Source: an uncultured Clostridia bacterium
GTDB lineage: Bacteria; Bacillota; Clostridia; Christensenellales; Aristaeellaceae
Direction of reading: 5' to 3'
Length of the DNA stretch: 50,032 nt
Assembly: GCA_946536315.1 (NCBI GenBank)
Contig: CAMNEH010000007.1
Location: 1-50,032, forward strand
Part shown: piece by piece, positions 36,801 through 46,253 of the stretch
How positions within the stretch are numbered: the first letter of the stretch is position 1
Layout: every line of letters begins with the position of its first letter
Program-made: the position numbers and the translations under genes
Notes under the pieces: generated by a model
Seen by the model: the letters and a program-made list of their open reading frames with translations, nothing else
What the model was told of the DNA's origin: nothing
The model's database searches: none

Positions 36801-37071
36801 AGGAGACGCGGTGGTAGCAGCTGACGACCAGCGCCGCCCCGCACCACACGACTAAAAAGGGCAGCACGGGACTCAAGCTGCCCGCCAGCCCCCGCAGATA
36901 GGCGCGGATCGCGGTCATGACCACGCTGCCGCCGGCAGCCACCAGGCTCAGCGCGCCGGCTGTGCCCACGGCGATCAGCAGGACGCCCAGCGCGTATCTG
37001 AGCGGTACGCCCGGCGCGCTGGAACGGATGGAGGGAGCCTGCTTTGCGGACTTTTTTTGTTTGTTCGGCAT
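33889..37071 (-). CDS. ftsK: DNA translocase FtsK/SpoIIIE
   Basis: FtsK/SpoIIIE proteins pump chromosomal DNA through division or sporulation septa. The 1060-residue chain has four N-terminal membrane helices (about 25-205), a long Pro/Ala/Glu linker of about 300 residues containing an internal repeat, the alpha-beta ATPase motor with Walker A GATGSGKSVCINS (near 719) and Walker B IVVIIDEMADLM, and a winged-helix gamma domain (SMLQRTLRIGYARAGRIIDE) that reads KOPS-like sites. The C-terminus is intact. GAAGGAAC precedes the ATG at 37071. Whether it is SftA/SpoIIIE-like or FtsK-like cannot be told from the window. Confidence 0.95.
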   Translation of the reverse strand: MPNKQKKSAKQAPSIRSSAPGVPLRYALGVLLIAVGTAGALSLVAAGGSVVMTAIRAYLRGLAGSLSPVLPFLVVWCGAALVVSCYHRVSFRAPFFALLLYLSVLGLVTSMTKVRTQGVISLLDYIKIYNNQHFTANSYGPASFPAYFQQLFHWGYRMDSLGAGGALSLLTAYPLYVLFGAVLCQLMGVVVTVGCAFALFGVRPSRLIRGASDAMERFRQRRSGQRKEAPAPAPAPAPQPSFSPIQQERPAYANASNPYSNVRWVYDEPAPEPAAAPAQDQDFRRPEMTQDAPLAQNGPFTPLNTQNELYHESFVLHPDGAYEVNGNDLPWTDAPATPEVTADAGEDITPSGQAAVTPEPAPWMPPAFDVSEPEQASPEQTPWQAPAQAAQPSVAAPKAPDPLPWETDAPADPPQSSVKPQPSRTAPMTPAPVPWENDAPADPPPSVKPQPSRTASRTPAPELKEADTPAEQPAAPKPERQPAAPEDDGHLSKWQKQLKDLQASLNQTRQQQRELSQSRPEPVHTAPVDLPVINHEPVRPQPQSDPAAGRMDSTPVMPEHKSPAFNGPYTPPPVSFLSLPKAASPGESTLEDQSRAAQIERTLKTFNVDAQVREITHGPAITRFALKLAEGVKVKQVVGVLDNLMLEMGSDRIRLETPIPGTSYIGLEVPNSKVSPVMLREVLDSPEMRSASSPLSVALGKDIAGTPIIGDLSRMPHLLIAGATGSGKSVCINSIVCSLLYRASPKDVRLIMVDPKQVELQVYNGIPHLLIPVVCDPKKAAVALNWTVNEMLDRYARFSKQNVRSLEGYNKKVPEDDRLPHIVVIIDEMADLMEVCRKDVEESIRRLAALARAAGIYLVLATQRPSVDVITGVIKNNIPSRIAFTVSSGVDSRTIIDINGAEKLMGKGDMLYLPVGASKPLRVQGCFVSDDEVARIAENIQARYQPDYNTSIQDALQSQSESAASAQDDAPETVSEVRENEFSDLLNEAIRMAVQDGQTSISMLQRTLRIGYARAGRIIDEMTKRGIISESEGSKPRKTIISRDEYVQMMSEGLLNGDNE
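35690..35868 (-). repeat. About 90-bp duplication inside the FtsK linker
   Basis: Two adjacent copies, 35690-35776 and 35777-35868, share long identical runs such as GTGCGGGAGGGCTGGGGCTT and encode the repeat PWExDAPADPP then SVKPQPSRTA. A third, shorter PADPP-like element follows. The difference in length is small and in frame. It makes the linker longer without touching the motor. Confidence 0.75.
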
Positions 37072-37115
37072 GAATGTTCCTTCAGTTTGCAGGTGCTTGA
37101 CGACCTGCGTCTTAC

Positions 37116-38903
37116 TTACAGCAGCGCCTCAAGGCGATCGACCGTATCAGAGAATACCTGCATCGCGCGGTGTACCGGCGCAGGCGAGGACATGTCCACC
37201 TGATCGGTTTTCAGGGCCTCGATCGGCGGTACGCTGCAGCCCAGCGACAGGAAGCGCAGGTGGTCCTGCACAGCCGGCTCGCCCTCGGTCAGAATACGGT
37301 CCGCGATGGTGACAGCCGCGGAGAAGCTGGTGGCATACTTGTAAACATAAAAATCACGGTAGAAGTGCGGAATGCGCATCCATTCCCAGGCGATCTCATC
37401 GTCCACATGGCAAACGCCGCCGTAATAGTGCCGGTTGAGCTCATAATACATCTCGCTCAGGGATTCCTTCGTCAGCGCTTCGCCGCGTTCCGCCATTTCA
37501 TGGCTCTTCTTTTCAAACGCCGCGAACATGGTCTGACGGATGACCGTGGTCCTGAACGACTCCAGCAGGTCGTTGAGCAGATATTTCAGCATGTCGGGCT
37601 GATCCCGGTACTGCTGCTGCAGGTAGCGGTTCAGCAGCATTTCGTTGCAGGTGGAGGCGACCTCCGCGACAAACAGCGAGTAATTCGCCTTGGCGAAGGG
37701 CTGCGTCCGGTCGCTGAAATAGGAGTGCATGGTGTGTCCCAGTTCATGTGCCAGCGTCGACGCGGAATCCAGGTTGTTTTCAAAGTTCAGGAGCACGAAG
37801 GGATGGACCCCGTACACGCCGTTGCTGTACGCACCGGAGCGCTTCGCCTTATTCTCATATACGTCGATCCAGCGCTCGCTGAACGCGCGGCGGAGCACGT
37901 CGCCGTATTCCTGTCCGAGCGGCGCCAGGGCTTTGAGCACCAGTTGCTGCGCCTGCGCGTAATCCATCGGCAGCTCCGCGGTCCCGATCATCGGCACATA
38001 CAGGTCGTACATGTGCAGCTCGTCCACATTCAGCAGACGCCGGCGGATACTCAGGTAACGGTTCAGCGTGGGCAGGGCCGCGTCGACCTCCCGCAGCAGG
38101 TTCTCATACACGCTGACCGGCACCTGGTCCGGGTCGAGCGCAGACTGCAGGGCGCTTTCGTAGTGCCTGACCTGCGCCTCAAATACGTGGCGCTTGACTG
38201 ACCCGCTGTACAGCGCGGCGATGGTCCCGCCAAACGCGCCATACGCGGCATGCATTCCGGTGAAGGCCGCCGCGCGGACCTTCCGGTCCCGGCTGCGGAG
38301 CAGCGTCTGATACTTGCCGTGGCTCAGCCGCGTCTCCCCGCCGTCCTCGTCCGGCACCATCGGCATCGGCAGCTCGACGTCCGACAGCATCCCAAACGCG
38401 TTGGAAGGCGTCTGCAGCGCGTCGGACGCCATAGCCAGCAGCTGTTCCTGTTCGGCGGGCAGGGTATGCGCGCTGGTGCGCAGGATCTCCTGAATGAACA
38501 CGGTATAGTCCTGCAGCTCCGGATCGTCCAGGAGCGCGGTCAGCGCATCGCGCGGCATGGCCAGCAATTCCGGTGTCAGGTAAGCGCCGGCAGCCTCGAT
38601 CGCGGCGGCCAGGGTCTGGATCCTGGCCAGGCGGGCGGTCGCGTCGCCGTCGCTCCCGTCGCTGTCATGCTTCATCATGGCATAGGAATACAGCTTCTCG
38701 ACGCGCTCCATCACTTCAAAATAGAAGGCGATCATTTTTCCGGGACAGTCCGCCACATGGCCCTTTCCGGCGGCGACCTGCGCCGTCAGCGCCTGCACGG
38801 TGTTCATTTCGCTCTCGAAGGCCTCAGCAGATTCAAATATATCCTCAAGCCGCCATTGAAACGCTGCGTCCATTTCGCCGCGCGCTTTCAATTCCTTGCT
38901 CAT
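37116..38903 (-). CDS. pepF: Oligoendopeptidase F (M3B family)
   Basis: PepF cleaves medium-size oligopeptides in the cytoplasm. The zinc motif is visible as STLAHELGHTMHSYFS near residue 386, followed by the third ligand region FVAEVASTCNEML about 25 residues later. The N-terminal domain begins WRLEDIFESAEAFESEM, usual for M3B enzymes. ATG 38903 has AAGGAGGA 7 bases upstream; the longer frame to 38942 is unlikely. About 595 residues, a normal size. It lies between yigZ-like and ftsK genes, 35 and 44 bases apart. Confidence 0.95.
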   Translation of the reverse strand: MSKELKARGEMDAAFQWRLEDIFESAEAFESEMNTVQALTAQVAAGKGHVADCPGKMIAFYFEVMERVEKLYSYAMMKHDSDGSDGDATARLARIQTLAAAIEAAGAYLTPELLAMPRDALTALLDDPELQDYTVFIQEILRTSAHTLPAEQEQLLAMASDALQTPSNAFGMLSDVELPMPMVPDEDGGETRLSHGKYQTLLRSRDRKVRAAAFTGMHAAYGAFGGTIAALYSGSVKRHVFEAQVRHYESALQSALDPDQVPVSVYENLLREVDAALPTLNRYLSIRRRLLNVDELHMYDLYVPMIGTAELPMDYAQAQQLVLKALAPLGQEYGDVLRRAFSERWIDVYENKAKRSGAYSNGVYGVHPFVLLNFENNLDSASTLAHELGHTMHSYFSDRTQPFAKANYSLFVAEVASTCNEMLLNRYLQQQYRDQPDMLKYLLNDLLESFRTTVIRQTMFAAFEKKSHEMAERGEALTKESLSEMYYELNRHYYGGVCHVDDEIAWEWMRIPHFYRDFYVYKYATSFSAAVTIADRILTEGEPAVQDHLRFLSLGCSVPPIEALKTDQVDMSSPAPVHRAMQVFSDTVDRLEALL

Positions 38904-38938
38904 GTGTCTGTCCTCCTTATATATCCTTTCACATTCAG

Positions 38939-39595
38939 TCATTCATTCTCGCTGATACCGCCCGGCTCTTCCCAGGGCTCAAAGCCCTCGCTCAGCCATA
39001 AAAGCTCCGCCATGCCGTTCGTCTGCTCGGTGAGACTGGTTTCTACCGTATCGCGGTCCTGTGTCCTCACCGCCAGCGTCACCTCGACGTCCGCGCCGAA
39101 CGACGTTTCCGCCACGCGGACAGGCAGGCGGCCCAGCGCATACTGCACCTTATCCCACAGCGCGTATGGGACGGACATCATTCCCCTCACGGTCGCCGCC
39201 ATCCTGACGACGCGGGACGCGTTCAGCGCCACCGCACAGGAATGCGAATATGCGCGCACCAGGCCGCCCGCGCCGAGGAGGATGCCGCCGAAATAGCGCG
39301 TCACCACCACACAGCAGTCGACCACCTGGCGCTTGCGCAGCACCTCCATCATCGGCATGCCCGCCGTGCCGGAAGGCTCGCCGTCATCGCTGAAGCGCAT
39401 GATGCCCGCATTCCGGCCGATGATATACGCGTAGCAGTGATGCGTCGCATCGCGGTAGCGCGCACGCTGCGCCTGCAGAAACCGCAGCGCGTCCTCCTCC
39501 GCCGCGCAGGGAGCCGCGGCGCAGAGGAACCGGCTTTTCTGCACGACGTATTCCTCCTGCGCGGCCCTGAGCAGTGTCAGGTATCCGCCGTTCAT
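38939..39595 (-). CDS. YigZ/IMPACT family protein (UPF0029)
   Basis: The 218-residue protein has the UPF0029 N-terminal domain with the family core YRDATHHCYAYIIGRN, SDDGEPSGTAGMPMMEVL and VVVTRYFGGILLGAGGLVRA, followed by a ferredoxin-like DUF1949 C-terminal domain. In E. coli YigZ and yeast YIH1/IMPACT relatives, roles in translation stress have been proposed, but the bacterial function is not known. Its start overlaps the stop of the aminotransferase gene (ATGA, 39592-39595), so the two are coupled. Confidence 0.93.
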   Translation of the reverse strand: MNGGYLTLLRAAQEEYVVQKSRFLCAAAPCAAEEDALRFLQAQRARYRDATHHCYAYIIGRNAGIMRFSDDGEPSGTAGMPMMEVLRKRQVVDCCVVVTRYFGGILLGAGGLVRAYSHSCAVALNASRVVRMAATVRGMMSVPYALWDKVQYALGRLPVRVAETSFGADVEVTLAVRTQDRDTVETSLTEQTNGMAELLWLSEGFEPWEEPGGISENE

Positions 39596-40776
39596 GCGCG
39601 CCCGAAGGTTTCTTCCAGTAGCCGCATGCCGCGGATGATCTCATCCGGCGTGGATTTTGAAAAATTCAGGCGGAAGGTATTCTCATGTCCCCCCTCCGGG
39701 TAAAAATGCGTGCCGGGAACATAGGCCACGCCCTTTTCCACCGCGCGGGCCAGAAGCTCAGTCGCGTTCAGGCCTTTCTCCAGGCTCGCGAAGATGAACA
39801 GTCCGCCTTCCGGACGGGTGTAGGACGCCACGGTCTTCATGCCCTGCAGCGCGTCCAGCATGGTATTCAGCTGCGCGGCATAATCCCCGAGGATGCCGGC
39901 GACATGCTTTTCCAGCCAGCCTCGGCGGATGTACTCATCGCACATCGCCTGGTTGAGCAGCCCGGTATGCAGGTCCGAGCCCTGCTTGGCGATCACACAC
40001 TTGCGCAGAATGCCCGGCTCCGCGACTAAGAATCCCACGCGCAGGCCGGGAGAAATGACCTTGGAAAAGCTGCCCAGAAAGACGACCCAGCCCTCGCGGT
40101 CGAAGGATTTGATGGTCGGCAGCTCCTCTCCCACGTATCTCAGGTCGTGATACGGATCGTCCTCTGCGACCACCACGCCATACTTTTCGGCCAGCGCGGC
40201 GATCGTCTTGCGGCGTTCCAGCCCGAGCGTACAGCCGGTAGGGTTCTGGAACGTGGGGATCGTGTAGATCATTTTCGGATGATGCCGGACGATCTTCCGC
40301 TCCAGGTCCACGGGGTCCATGCCCTCGCTGTCGCTCTCCACGGGCACCAGATTTGCCCTGAACAGCCGCATGCTCTGCATATTTCCGAGGAAAGTCGGGT
40401 TTTCCACGAGGATGGTGTCCCCCGGATCAATCAGCGCGGACAGGAGCAGCTGCATTCCCTGCGTCGATCCGGTGGTCGGCAGCACCCCATTGGCAGACAT
40501 ATCGACGCCGAAGTGCGCCTGCACATAAGTCCTGAGGGTCTCGACGAAGGGCGGATACCCTTCCGTCGCGCCGTACTGCAGAATCCGTTTGCCGTCGCTG
40601 CGCAGCACCTCTGCGGCGATCTGCGCCATCTCTCCGTCCGGCAGCGCGCTTTCGGAGGGATTTCCGCCCGCGAATGAGATCATGCCCGGCCTGGCGAGCA
40701 GTTTGAAGATTTCACGGATCGCGCTGCCGCTGACGCCCTCAAATCGCGCCGCGTACTTTACCTGGTCCACTTTCAT
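39592..40776 (-). CDS. PLP-dependent class I/II aminotransferase
   Basis: This fold-type I aminotransferase uses pyridoxal phosphate. The lysine that forms the Schiff base is in LGSFSKVISPGLRVGFLV; the PLP ring contact is in VVAEDDPYHDLRY and the Arg that binds the alpha-carboxylate is probably in TFRLNFS. The region MISFAGGNPSESALPDGEM matches the LysN/2-aminoadipate-like and PatA-type subgroup, whose members transaminate amino acids of broad range. The ATG at 40776 (MKVDQVKYAARF) has GGAGG 8 bases upstream. At 394 residues the length is normal. The exact substrate is not fixed by sequence. Confidence 0.92.
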   Translation of the reverse strand: MKVDQVKYAARFEGVSGSAIREIFKLLARPGMISFAGGNPSESALPDGEMAQIAAEVLRSDGKRILQYGATEGYPPFVETLRTYVQAHFGVDMSANGVLPTTGSTQGMQLLLSALIDPGDTILVENPTFLGNMQSMRLFRANLVPVESDSEGMDPVDLERKIVRHHPKMIYTIPTFQNPTGCTLGLERRKTIAALAEKYGVVVAEDDPYHDLRYVGEELPTIKSFDREGWVVFLGSFSKVISPGLRVGFLVAEPGILRKCVIAKQGSDLHTGLLNQAMCDEYIRRGWLEKHVAGILGDYAAQLNTMLDALQGMKTVASYTRPEGGLFIFASLEKGLNATELLARAVEKGVAYVPGTHFYPEGGHENTFRLNFSKSTPDEIIRGMRLLEETFGRA

Positions 40777-40793
40777 GTAGTCTTCCTCCCCAT

Positions 40794-41219
40794 TCATTCT
40801 GCGCTTTTGGCCTCGGACGACATCAGCAGCCGGTAGGTATCCTCCCCGACGATGCCGTCCGCCTTCAGGCCGTTGGCGCGTTGAAAACTGAGCACAGCTT
40901 CCCTGGTGCCGGCGCCGAATTGCGCGTCCGGTTCATAAGGGTAATAGCCAAGCGCCCTGAGCCGTTCCTGCACTGTGTACACCGCCTGCCCCATCGCGCC
41001 CGTCCCCAGCTGAAGCGCCGTGGGGCTGGGCGTCTGAGCGTCGTAAACATAGGATACCCGCTTCGGCGCCGCGCTGGGCGTCGGGGTCAGCCCCGACAGA
41101 GCGCGGTATTCGCCGTCCCTGCGCGCGGCGGCGGACAGCAGCGCGACGCAGACAGCCAGTATCAGCAGCGTCACGACCGCAAAAACGCCCCATGCCTGTC
41201 CAGAACGTTTTCCTGGCAC
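40794..41219 (-). CDS. Small membrane protein with PG_binding_1 domain
   Basis: The 141-residue protein has a membrane helix (VFAVVTLLILAVCVALLSAA, about 12-31), a Pro/Thr-rich linker (TPTPSAAPKR) and one C-terminal PG_binding_1 domain (YTVQERLRALGYYPYEPDAQ ... AVLSFQRANGLKADGI). It starts with GTG at 41219, with GGGGAGG 8 bases upstream. It is the first gene of the long minus-strand run and has its own consensus promoter at 41252-41281. It is a short relative of the eight-repeat lipoprotein. Confidence 0.85.
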   Translation of the reverse strand: MPGKRSGQAWGVFAVVTLLILAVCVALLSAAARRDGEYRALSGLTPTPSAAPKRVSYVYDAQTPSPTALQLGTGAMGQAVYTVQERLRALGYYPYEPDAQFGAGTREAVLSFQRANGLKADGIVGEDTYRLLMSSEAKSAE

Positions 41220-41251
41220 CGCCGTTCCTCCCCTCGCGAAAAATACGTCTT

Positions 41252-41281
41252 ATTATATCGCTGACAGAGGGGATATGTCAA
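41252..41281 (-). promoter_or_regulatory. Sigma-A promoter of the minus-strand run
   Basis: On the minus strand TTGACA (41276-41281) and TATAAT (41252-41257) are both perfect, with an 18-base spacer. It may drive all ten genes from 41219 to 27317, since no internal terminator is obvious. It is divergent from the enolase promoter with only 14 bases between the -35 boxes. Confidence 0.75.
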
Positions 41282-41295
41282 ATCCAAGCAGCTTC

Positions 41296-42726
<1,431 letters not shown>

Positions 42727-42740
42727 TATACCAAAACCAT

Positions 42741-42776
42741 CTGAGCCCCTCCTTCACGGAGGGGCTCAGTTTGTTT
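42741..42776. terminator. Bidirectional terminator between enolase and uxuB
   Basis: CTGAGCCCCTCC (42741-42752) pairs perfectly with GGAGGGGCTCAG (42758-42769) around a 5-base loop. TTTGTTT follows on the plus strand, and on the minus strand the sequence after the stem reads ATGGTTTTGG, so it can serve both eno and uxuB. Confidence 0.88.
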
Positions 42777-42790
42777 GGCGGCGTCCCGGA

Positions 42791-44401
42791 TCAGCCGAGG
42801 TGCCGCTTCAGCGTCGCGCGGACCGCGCCGGGGCCGGCGATTTCCTCCAGGAAGTAGCCCTCGATGCGCGGGCCGAGCGGGAGCGTGGTCAGATCGCTGC
42901 CAAACAGTAGACGATTCGATAGGATCGGTTTCAGGCGATCGCCCACACTGTCAGGATTCCCCAGGGTGATGCCGCTCAGATGCGCCTGCAGATCCTCCAG
43001 CATGGGATCGCTGGACAGGGGCATCGCGTTCCCCTGATCGTCCACGCCCAGGAGATATCGCAGCCATCCCGCGATGGCCAGCGGCAACGCCACCAGATCA
43101 TCCATGGGACGGTTGCCTTCCACGTAGCTTTTGATGGTTTCGCCAAAGCGGATACCGACCTTCAGCGAGGTATCCGTCGCGATGCGCTGCGGCGTATCCG
43201 GCATGAACGGATTGGGAAGGCGCTCGTTGATCACCTCGTCAATGAACTTTTTCGGACTCAGGATGCCAGGATCCGTCACCACGGGCAGACCTTCCTGATA
43301 GCCCAGGCGTCCAACCAGCCTGACCAGGTCCGCGTCCTTCATTTCATCGCAGATCCGCGTATAGCTGAGCAGACAGCCGTAGACCGCCAGGGCGGTATGC
43401 AGCGGATTCAGGCAGGTCGTCACCTTCATCCGTTCGGTGCGGTTGACCGTCGCCCGGTCCGTGAAATACAGGCCCGCCTTCTCCAGCGGAGGACATCCGT
43501 TGGGGAAATGGTCCTCCACGACCAGGTACTGCGGCTTTTCCGCGTTGACAAACGGCGCGACAAACGATCCGCGCGGCGTTTTGATCGGGGCCATGTCCTC
43601 GATGCCGGCGGCTTCCAGCATCTTCTGCACCTCCGCGTCGGGGCGCGGGGTGATTTTGTCGATCATGCTCCAGGGGAAAGCGACCCGGGATTCATCGCTC
43701 AGCCACGCCACAAACGCTTCCGGGACCAGCCCGACGCGCGCCCAGGCGCGGGCGATCTCCAGCACGCTGGCCTGAAGCTTTTCGCCGTTGTGGCTGCAAT
43801 TGTCCATGCTGACCACTGCCAGCGGATGCCCGCCGTTCAGATAACGGTGAAGCAGGAGCGCGGTGACAATACTCATCGCGTGGCGCGGGCGCGCGGGCCC
43901 GGCCGCCAGGTCTTCTGCGACCACCGGCAGGTACTCGCCGTTCATCTGGCGCAGCGCATAGCCCTTTTCCGTAATGGTGAACGACACCATCTGCAGTGAC
44001 GGCGCGGCGAAAATATCCCTCAGGCGGGCGTACTCCTCTGCCGCCTCAGGACTGGCCACGAGCGCCTCGGAGACAGAGGCGATGATTTCCTTGTCGATGG
44101 TCGCGTTGGCGTTCAGGGTCACGCTCATCGTCAGGTTGTCATACCCGCCATAGATCATGCGGATGTTATCCACATCAAACGTATCCGCGGCAATGATGCC
44201 GTATTCGCTTTCCCCGGCGTCCAACAGCCGCTGCTGCAGCACGGCGATGAAGGCGCGGAAGATGTTGCCCGCGCCAAAGTGCACCCAGATCGGGTGCGCA
44301 TACGTCTTTTCGCGCATCGCGCGCACGTCAAACGCGGGCAGCCGGACGCCTGCCTGCCGCCATTCGTCCCGGCGCCCGAGGGAATCCAGACTGACTTTCA
44401 T
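42791..44401 (-). CDS. uxuB: Mannitol dehydrogenase-family protein, likely fructuronate reductase
   Basis: UxuB interconverts D-fructuronate and D-mannonate with NAD(P)H in the hexuronate route. The 536-residue chain has an N-terminal dinucleotide-binding segment (WVHFGAGNIFRAFIA) and the long-chain mannitol dehydrogenase signature near KVTTCLNPLHTALAVYG, where the Lys is catalytic. ATG 44401 has AGGAGA upstream and begins MKVSLDSLGRR. The gene follows uxuA by 14 bases, and the pair strongly supports fructuronate over mannitol as substrate. No regulator or transporter of hexuronates is visible in the window. Confidence 0.9.
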   Translation of the reverse strand: MKVSLDSLGRRDEWRQAGVRLPAFDVRAMREKTYAHPIWVHFGAGNIFRAFIAVLQQRLLDAGESEYGIIAADTFDVDNIRMIYGGYDNLTMSVTLNANATIDKEIIASVSEALVASPEAAEEYARLRDIFAAPSLQMVSFTITEKGYALRQMNGEYLPVVAEDLAAGPARPRHAMSIVTALLLHRYLNGGHPLAVVSMDNCSHNGEKLQASVLEIARAWARVGLVPEAFVAWLSDESRVAFPWSMIDKITPRPDAEVQKMLEAAGIEDMAPIKTPRGSFVAPFVNAEKPQYLVVEDHFPNGCPPLEKAGLYFTDRATVNRTERMKVTTCLNPLHTALAVYGCLLSYTRICDEMKDADLVRLVGRLGYQEGLPVVTDPGILSPKKFIDEVINERLPNPFMPDTPQRIATDTSLKVGIRFGETIKSYVEGNRPMDDLVALPLAIAGWLRYLLGVDDQGNAMPLSSDPMLEDLQAHLSGITLGNPDSVGDRLKPILSNRLLFGSDLTTLPLGPRIEGYFLEEIAGPGAVRATLKRHLG

Positions 44402-44415
44402 TTCTGTTTCTCCTC

Positions 44416-45492
44416 TCATGCCCGGGCTTCGCGGTCGATGGCTTCCCACAGACCGTTCAGGTACGCCGCGCCGAGCGCGCGGTCGTACAGGCCGTAGCCG
44501 GGGCGGCCCTGCTCGTCCCAGATCATGCGCCCGTGGTCCGGTCGGATATAAGTGTCCGGGCAGGTATCATAGATGGCCTTCATGATGGCATACATGTCCA
44601 GATCCCCGGTCGAGGAGAGATGCGCCGCCTCGCGGAAGTGGTGATGCCCCAGGTACTTCACATTGCGGACGTGCATCGCCCCAATGCGGTTCATTTCGCC
44701 GAAGTGGCGGATGATGGCGGGGATGTCGTTGTCCGGACTGCTGCCCAGCGAGCCGGTGCACAGGCACAGCGTATTGGCCGGACTGTCATGCAGCGCCACC
44801 ATCTTATCAAAATCGTCCTGGCTGTGCGTGATGCGAGGCAGGCCGAAGATCGGCCAGGCGGGATCGTCCGGATGGCAGGCCATGCGCACGCCGACCTCCT
44901 CGCAGACCGGAATCACCGCGTCCAGGAAATACTTGAAGTTCTTTCGCAGATCGTCCGGCCCGATGTTCTCATATTGTTTGAGCGTCTTTTCAAGCAGGGC
45001 GAGCCGCTCCGGCTCCCAGCCGGGCAGCGTGAAGCCGTGGCTGTCTTCGGCGGTCTTGCGCACGATTTCCAGCGGACCCATTTCTCCCAGGTCTTTTTCA
45101 TCAAAATACAGGCTGTTGCTGCCATCCTCCGGGATCACCCGCGCCAGGTCCGTGCGCAGCCAGTCAAACACGGGCATAAAATTGTAAATAATGACCTTTA
45201 CACCGTTCCTGGCCAGCATGCGGATGGTGGAAATATAATTGGCGATGTACTCGTCCCTGCCCGCGACGCCCATTTTGATATCTTCGTGGACGTTGACGGA
45301 CTCGATCACCTCGATCTCCAGCCCGGCGGCATTGACCTCGTTCTTCAGGGCGACAAACTCGTTCTCCGGCCAGTCCGCTCCTGCAGGCTTGTCCAGAAGT
45401 CCCATCAGGCCGGTCATCCCGGGGATCTGCTTGACGTATTTCAGCGGAATCGGATCGGATTGGCTGCCATACCAGCGGAAAGTCATTTTCAT
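44416..45492 (-). CDS. uxuA: Mannonate dehydratase
   Basis: UxuA dehydrates D-mannonate to 2-keto-3-deoxygluconate. The 358-residue protein has the family start [20 protein letters not shown] and the metal-site regions [34 protein letters not shown] and [11 protein letters not shown], and ends with the [17 protein letters not shown] segment. It is complete. AAAGGA lies 11 bases upstream of the ATG. It is the first gene of the uxuAB pair and probably has a promoter in 45493-45597 that I could not define. Confidence 0.97.
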   Translation of the reverse strand: MKMTFRWYGSQSDPIPLKYVKQIPGMTGLMGLLDKPAGADWPENEFVALKNEVNAAGLEIEVIESVNVHEDIKMGVAGRDEYIANYISTIRMLARNGVKVIIYNFMPVFDWLRTDLARVIPEDGSNSLYFDEKDLGEMGPLEIVRKTAEDSHGFTLPGWEPERLALLEKTLKQYENIGPDDLRKNFKYFLDAVIPVCEEVGVRMACHPDDPAWPIFGLPRITHSQDDFDKMVALHDSPANTLCLCTGSLGSSPDNDIPAIIRHFGEMNRIGAMHVRNVKYLGHHHFREAAHLSSTGDLDMYAIMKAIYDTCPDTYIRPDHGRMIWDEQGRPGYGLYDRALGAAYLNGLWEAIDREARA

Positions 45493-45537
45493 AGTGCATC
45501 GTTCCTTTCAGAGTGTTTGATCAGGCAGACTCTAATC

Positions 45538-45565
45538 AGCGCCGCCGTGATGTCGCGGCAGCGCT
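45538..45565 (-). other. Imperfect hairpin between SH3b gene and uxuA
   Basis: AGCGCCGCCGT (45538-45548) and its partner (45555-45565) form about ten pairs with one mismatch around a 6-base loop. The following bases on the minus strand (GATTAGAG) are not T-rich. It may end the SH3b message or be an operator of uxuA; only the symmetry is seen. Confidence 0.35.
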
Positions 45566-45597
45566 GTCATCTCAGAATTCGTTGCGTATCAGGCGCA

Positions 45598-46092
45598 TTA
45601 CCTGGGAATCTTGATCAGGTCACGATATACAAAGCCCGTTTTGCCGTCATACCTGACTTTGTACCACGCGCCTGTCCGGCCCACCACCTGCATGGTTTTG
45701 CCCCGGCGCACGGTCAGGATCCGGTCATAGTTCTTGCCCGGTCCCCGGCGCATATACACGTTTTTCAGCGCGACCGCCGTGCCGCTGGCGGATTCGGCTG
45801 CCTTCACGACCGGAGCGACCGTCTTTTTCAGGTAGCGCGGATGCATCCAGCCCTTGGTGCCGTCCTTGGTCTTCACGTAGTACCAGCCCCTGGAAGACCT
45901 GAGCAGCGTGACCACCGTGCCCTTTTTATACCTGGCCTTCACGGTATAGTCCATGCCCGGCCCGGTGCGCATGCGCAGGTAATTGGTCGTCACCTTCAGC
46001 AGCGTGTCCGCGCAGGCGGTCATCGGCGCCATCGACGTGAACAGCGTCACGCTCAGCAGAAGCAGCGCCAGCATTGAACGGAAGCGTTTCAT
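45598..46092 (-). CDS. Secreted protein with two SH3b domains
   Basis: The 164-residue protein has a signal peptide (MLALLLLSVTLFTSMAP then a cleavage near ACA-DT) and two SH3b domains: LKVTTNYLRMRTGPGMDYTV ... GWMHPRYL (about 32-90) and AVALKNVYMRRGPGKNYDRI ... GFVYRDLIKI (about 105-164). The NxRxGPGxxY pattern is typical of SH3_3. It has no catalytic part. It has its own promoter and lies between a phosphodiesterase and uxuA, probably as a single-gene unit. Confidence 0.87.
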   Translation of the reverse strand: MKRFRSMLALLLLSVTLFTSMAPMTACADTLLKVTTNYLRMRTGPGMDYTVKARYKKGTVVTLLRSSRGWYYVKTKDGTKGWMHPRYLKKTVAPVVKAAESASGTAVALKNVYMRRGPGKNYDRILTVRRGKTMQVVGRTGAWYKVRYDGKTGFVYRDLIKIPR

Positions 46093-46141
46093 CAGTTCAT
46101 CCCTCCCAAAGCTGATTTTTGCATAAAAATCTGCTGTCTAC

Positions 46142-46169
46142 ATCATAGCATAACAGTACCGAAATGCAA
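46142..46169 (-). promoter_or_regulatory. Promoter of the SH3b gene
   Basis: On the minus strand TTGCAT (46164-46169) and TATGAT (46142-46147) are 16 bases apart, with TGC directly before the -10 as an extended -10. GGGAGGGATG is the ribosome site region close to the ATG at 46092. Confidence 0.6.
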
Positions 46170-46253
46170 CGAAGGAACTGTGACAAACCTATTACAATTT
46201 GATGACAGCCCGGTCCGGATCAATGGGGGGCGTCCGTATGCCGCAAACCTCCT

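Noticed and set aside
44533-46077. 514-codon plus-strand frame across uxuA and the SH3b gene
   Set aside because: It spans two clear minus-strand genes and their gap, which a real gene would not do here.
46192-46253. Possible small gene after the phosphodiesterase, with AAAGGAGG at 46249-46256 on the minus strand
   Set aside because: No start codon at suitable distance follows the ribosome-like sequence; the frame reads out of the phosphodiesterase gene in another phase.
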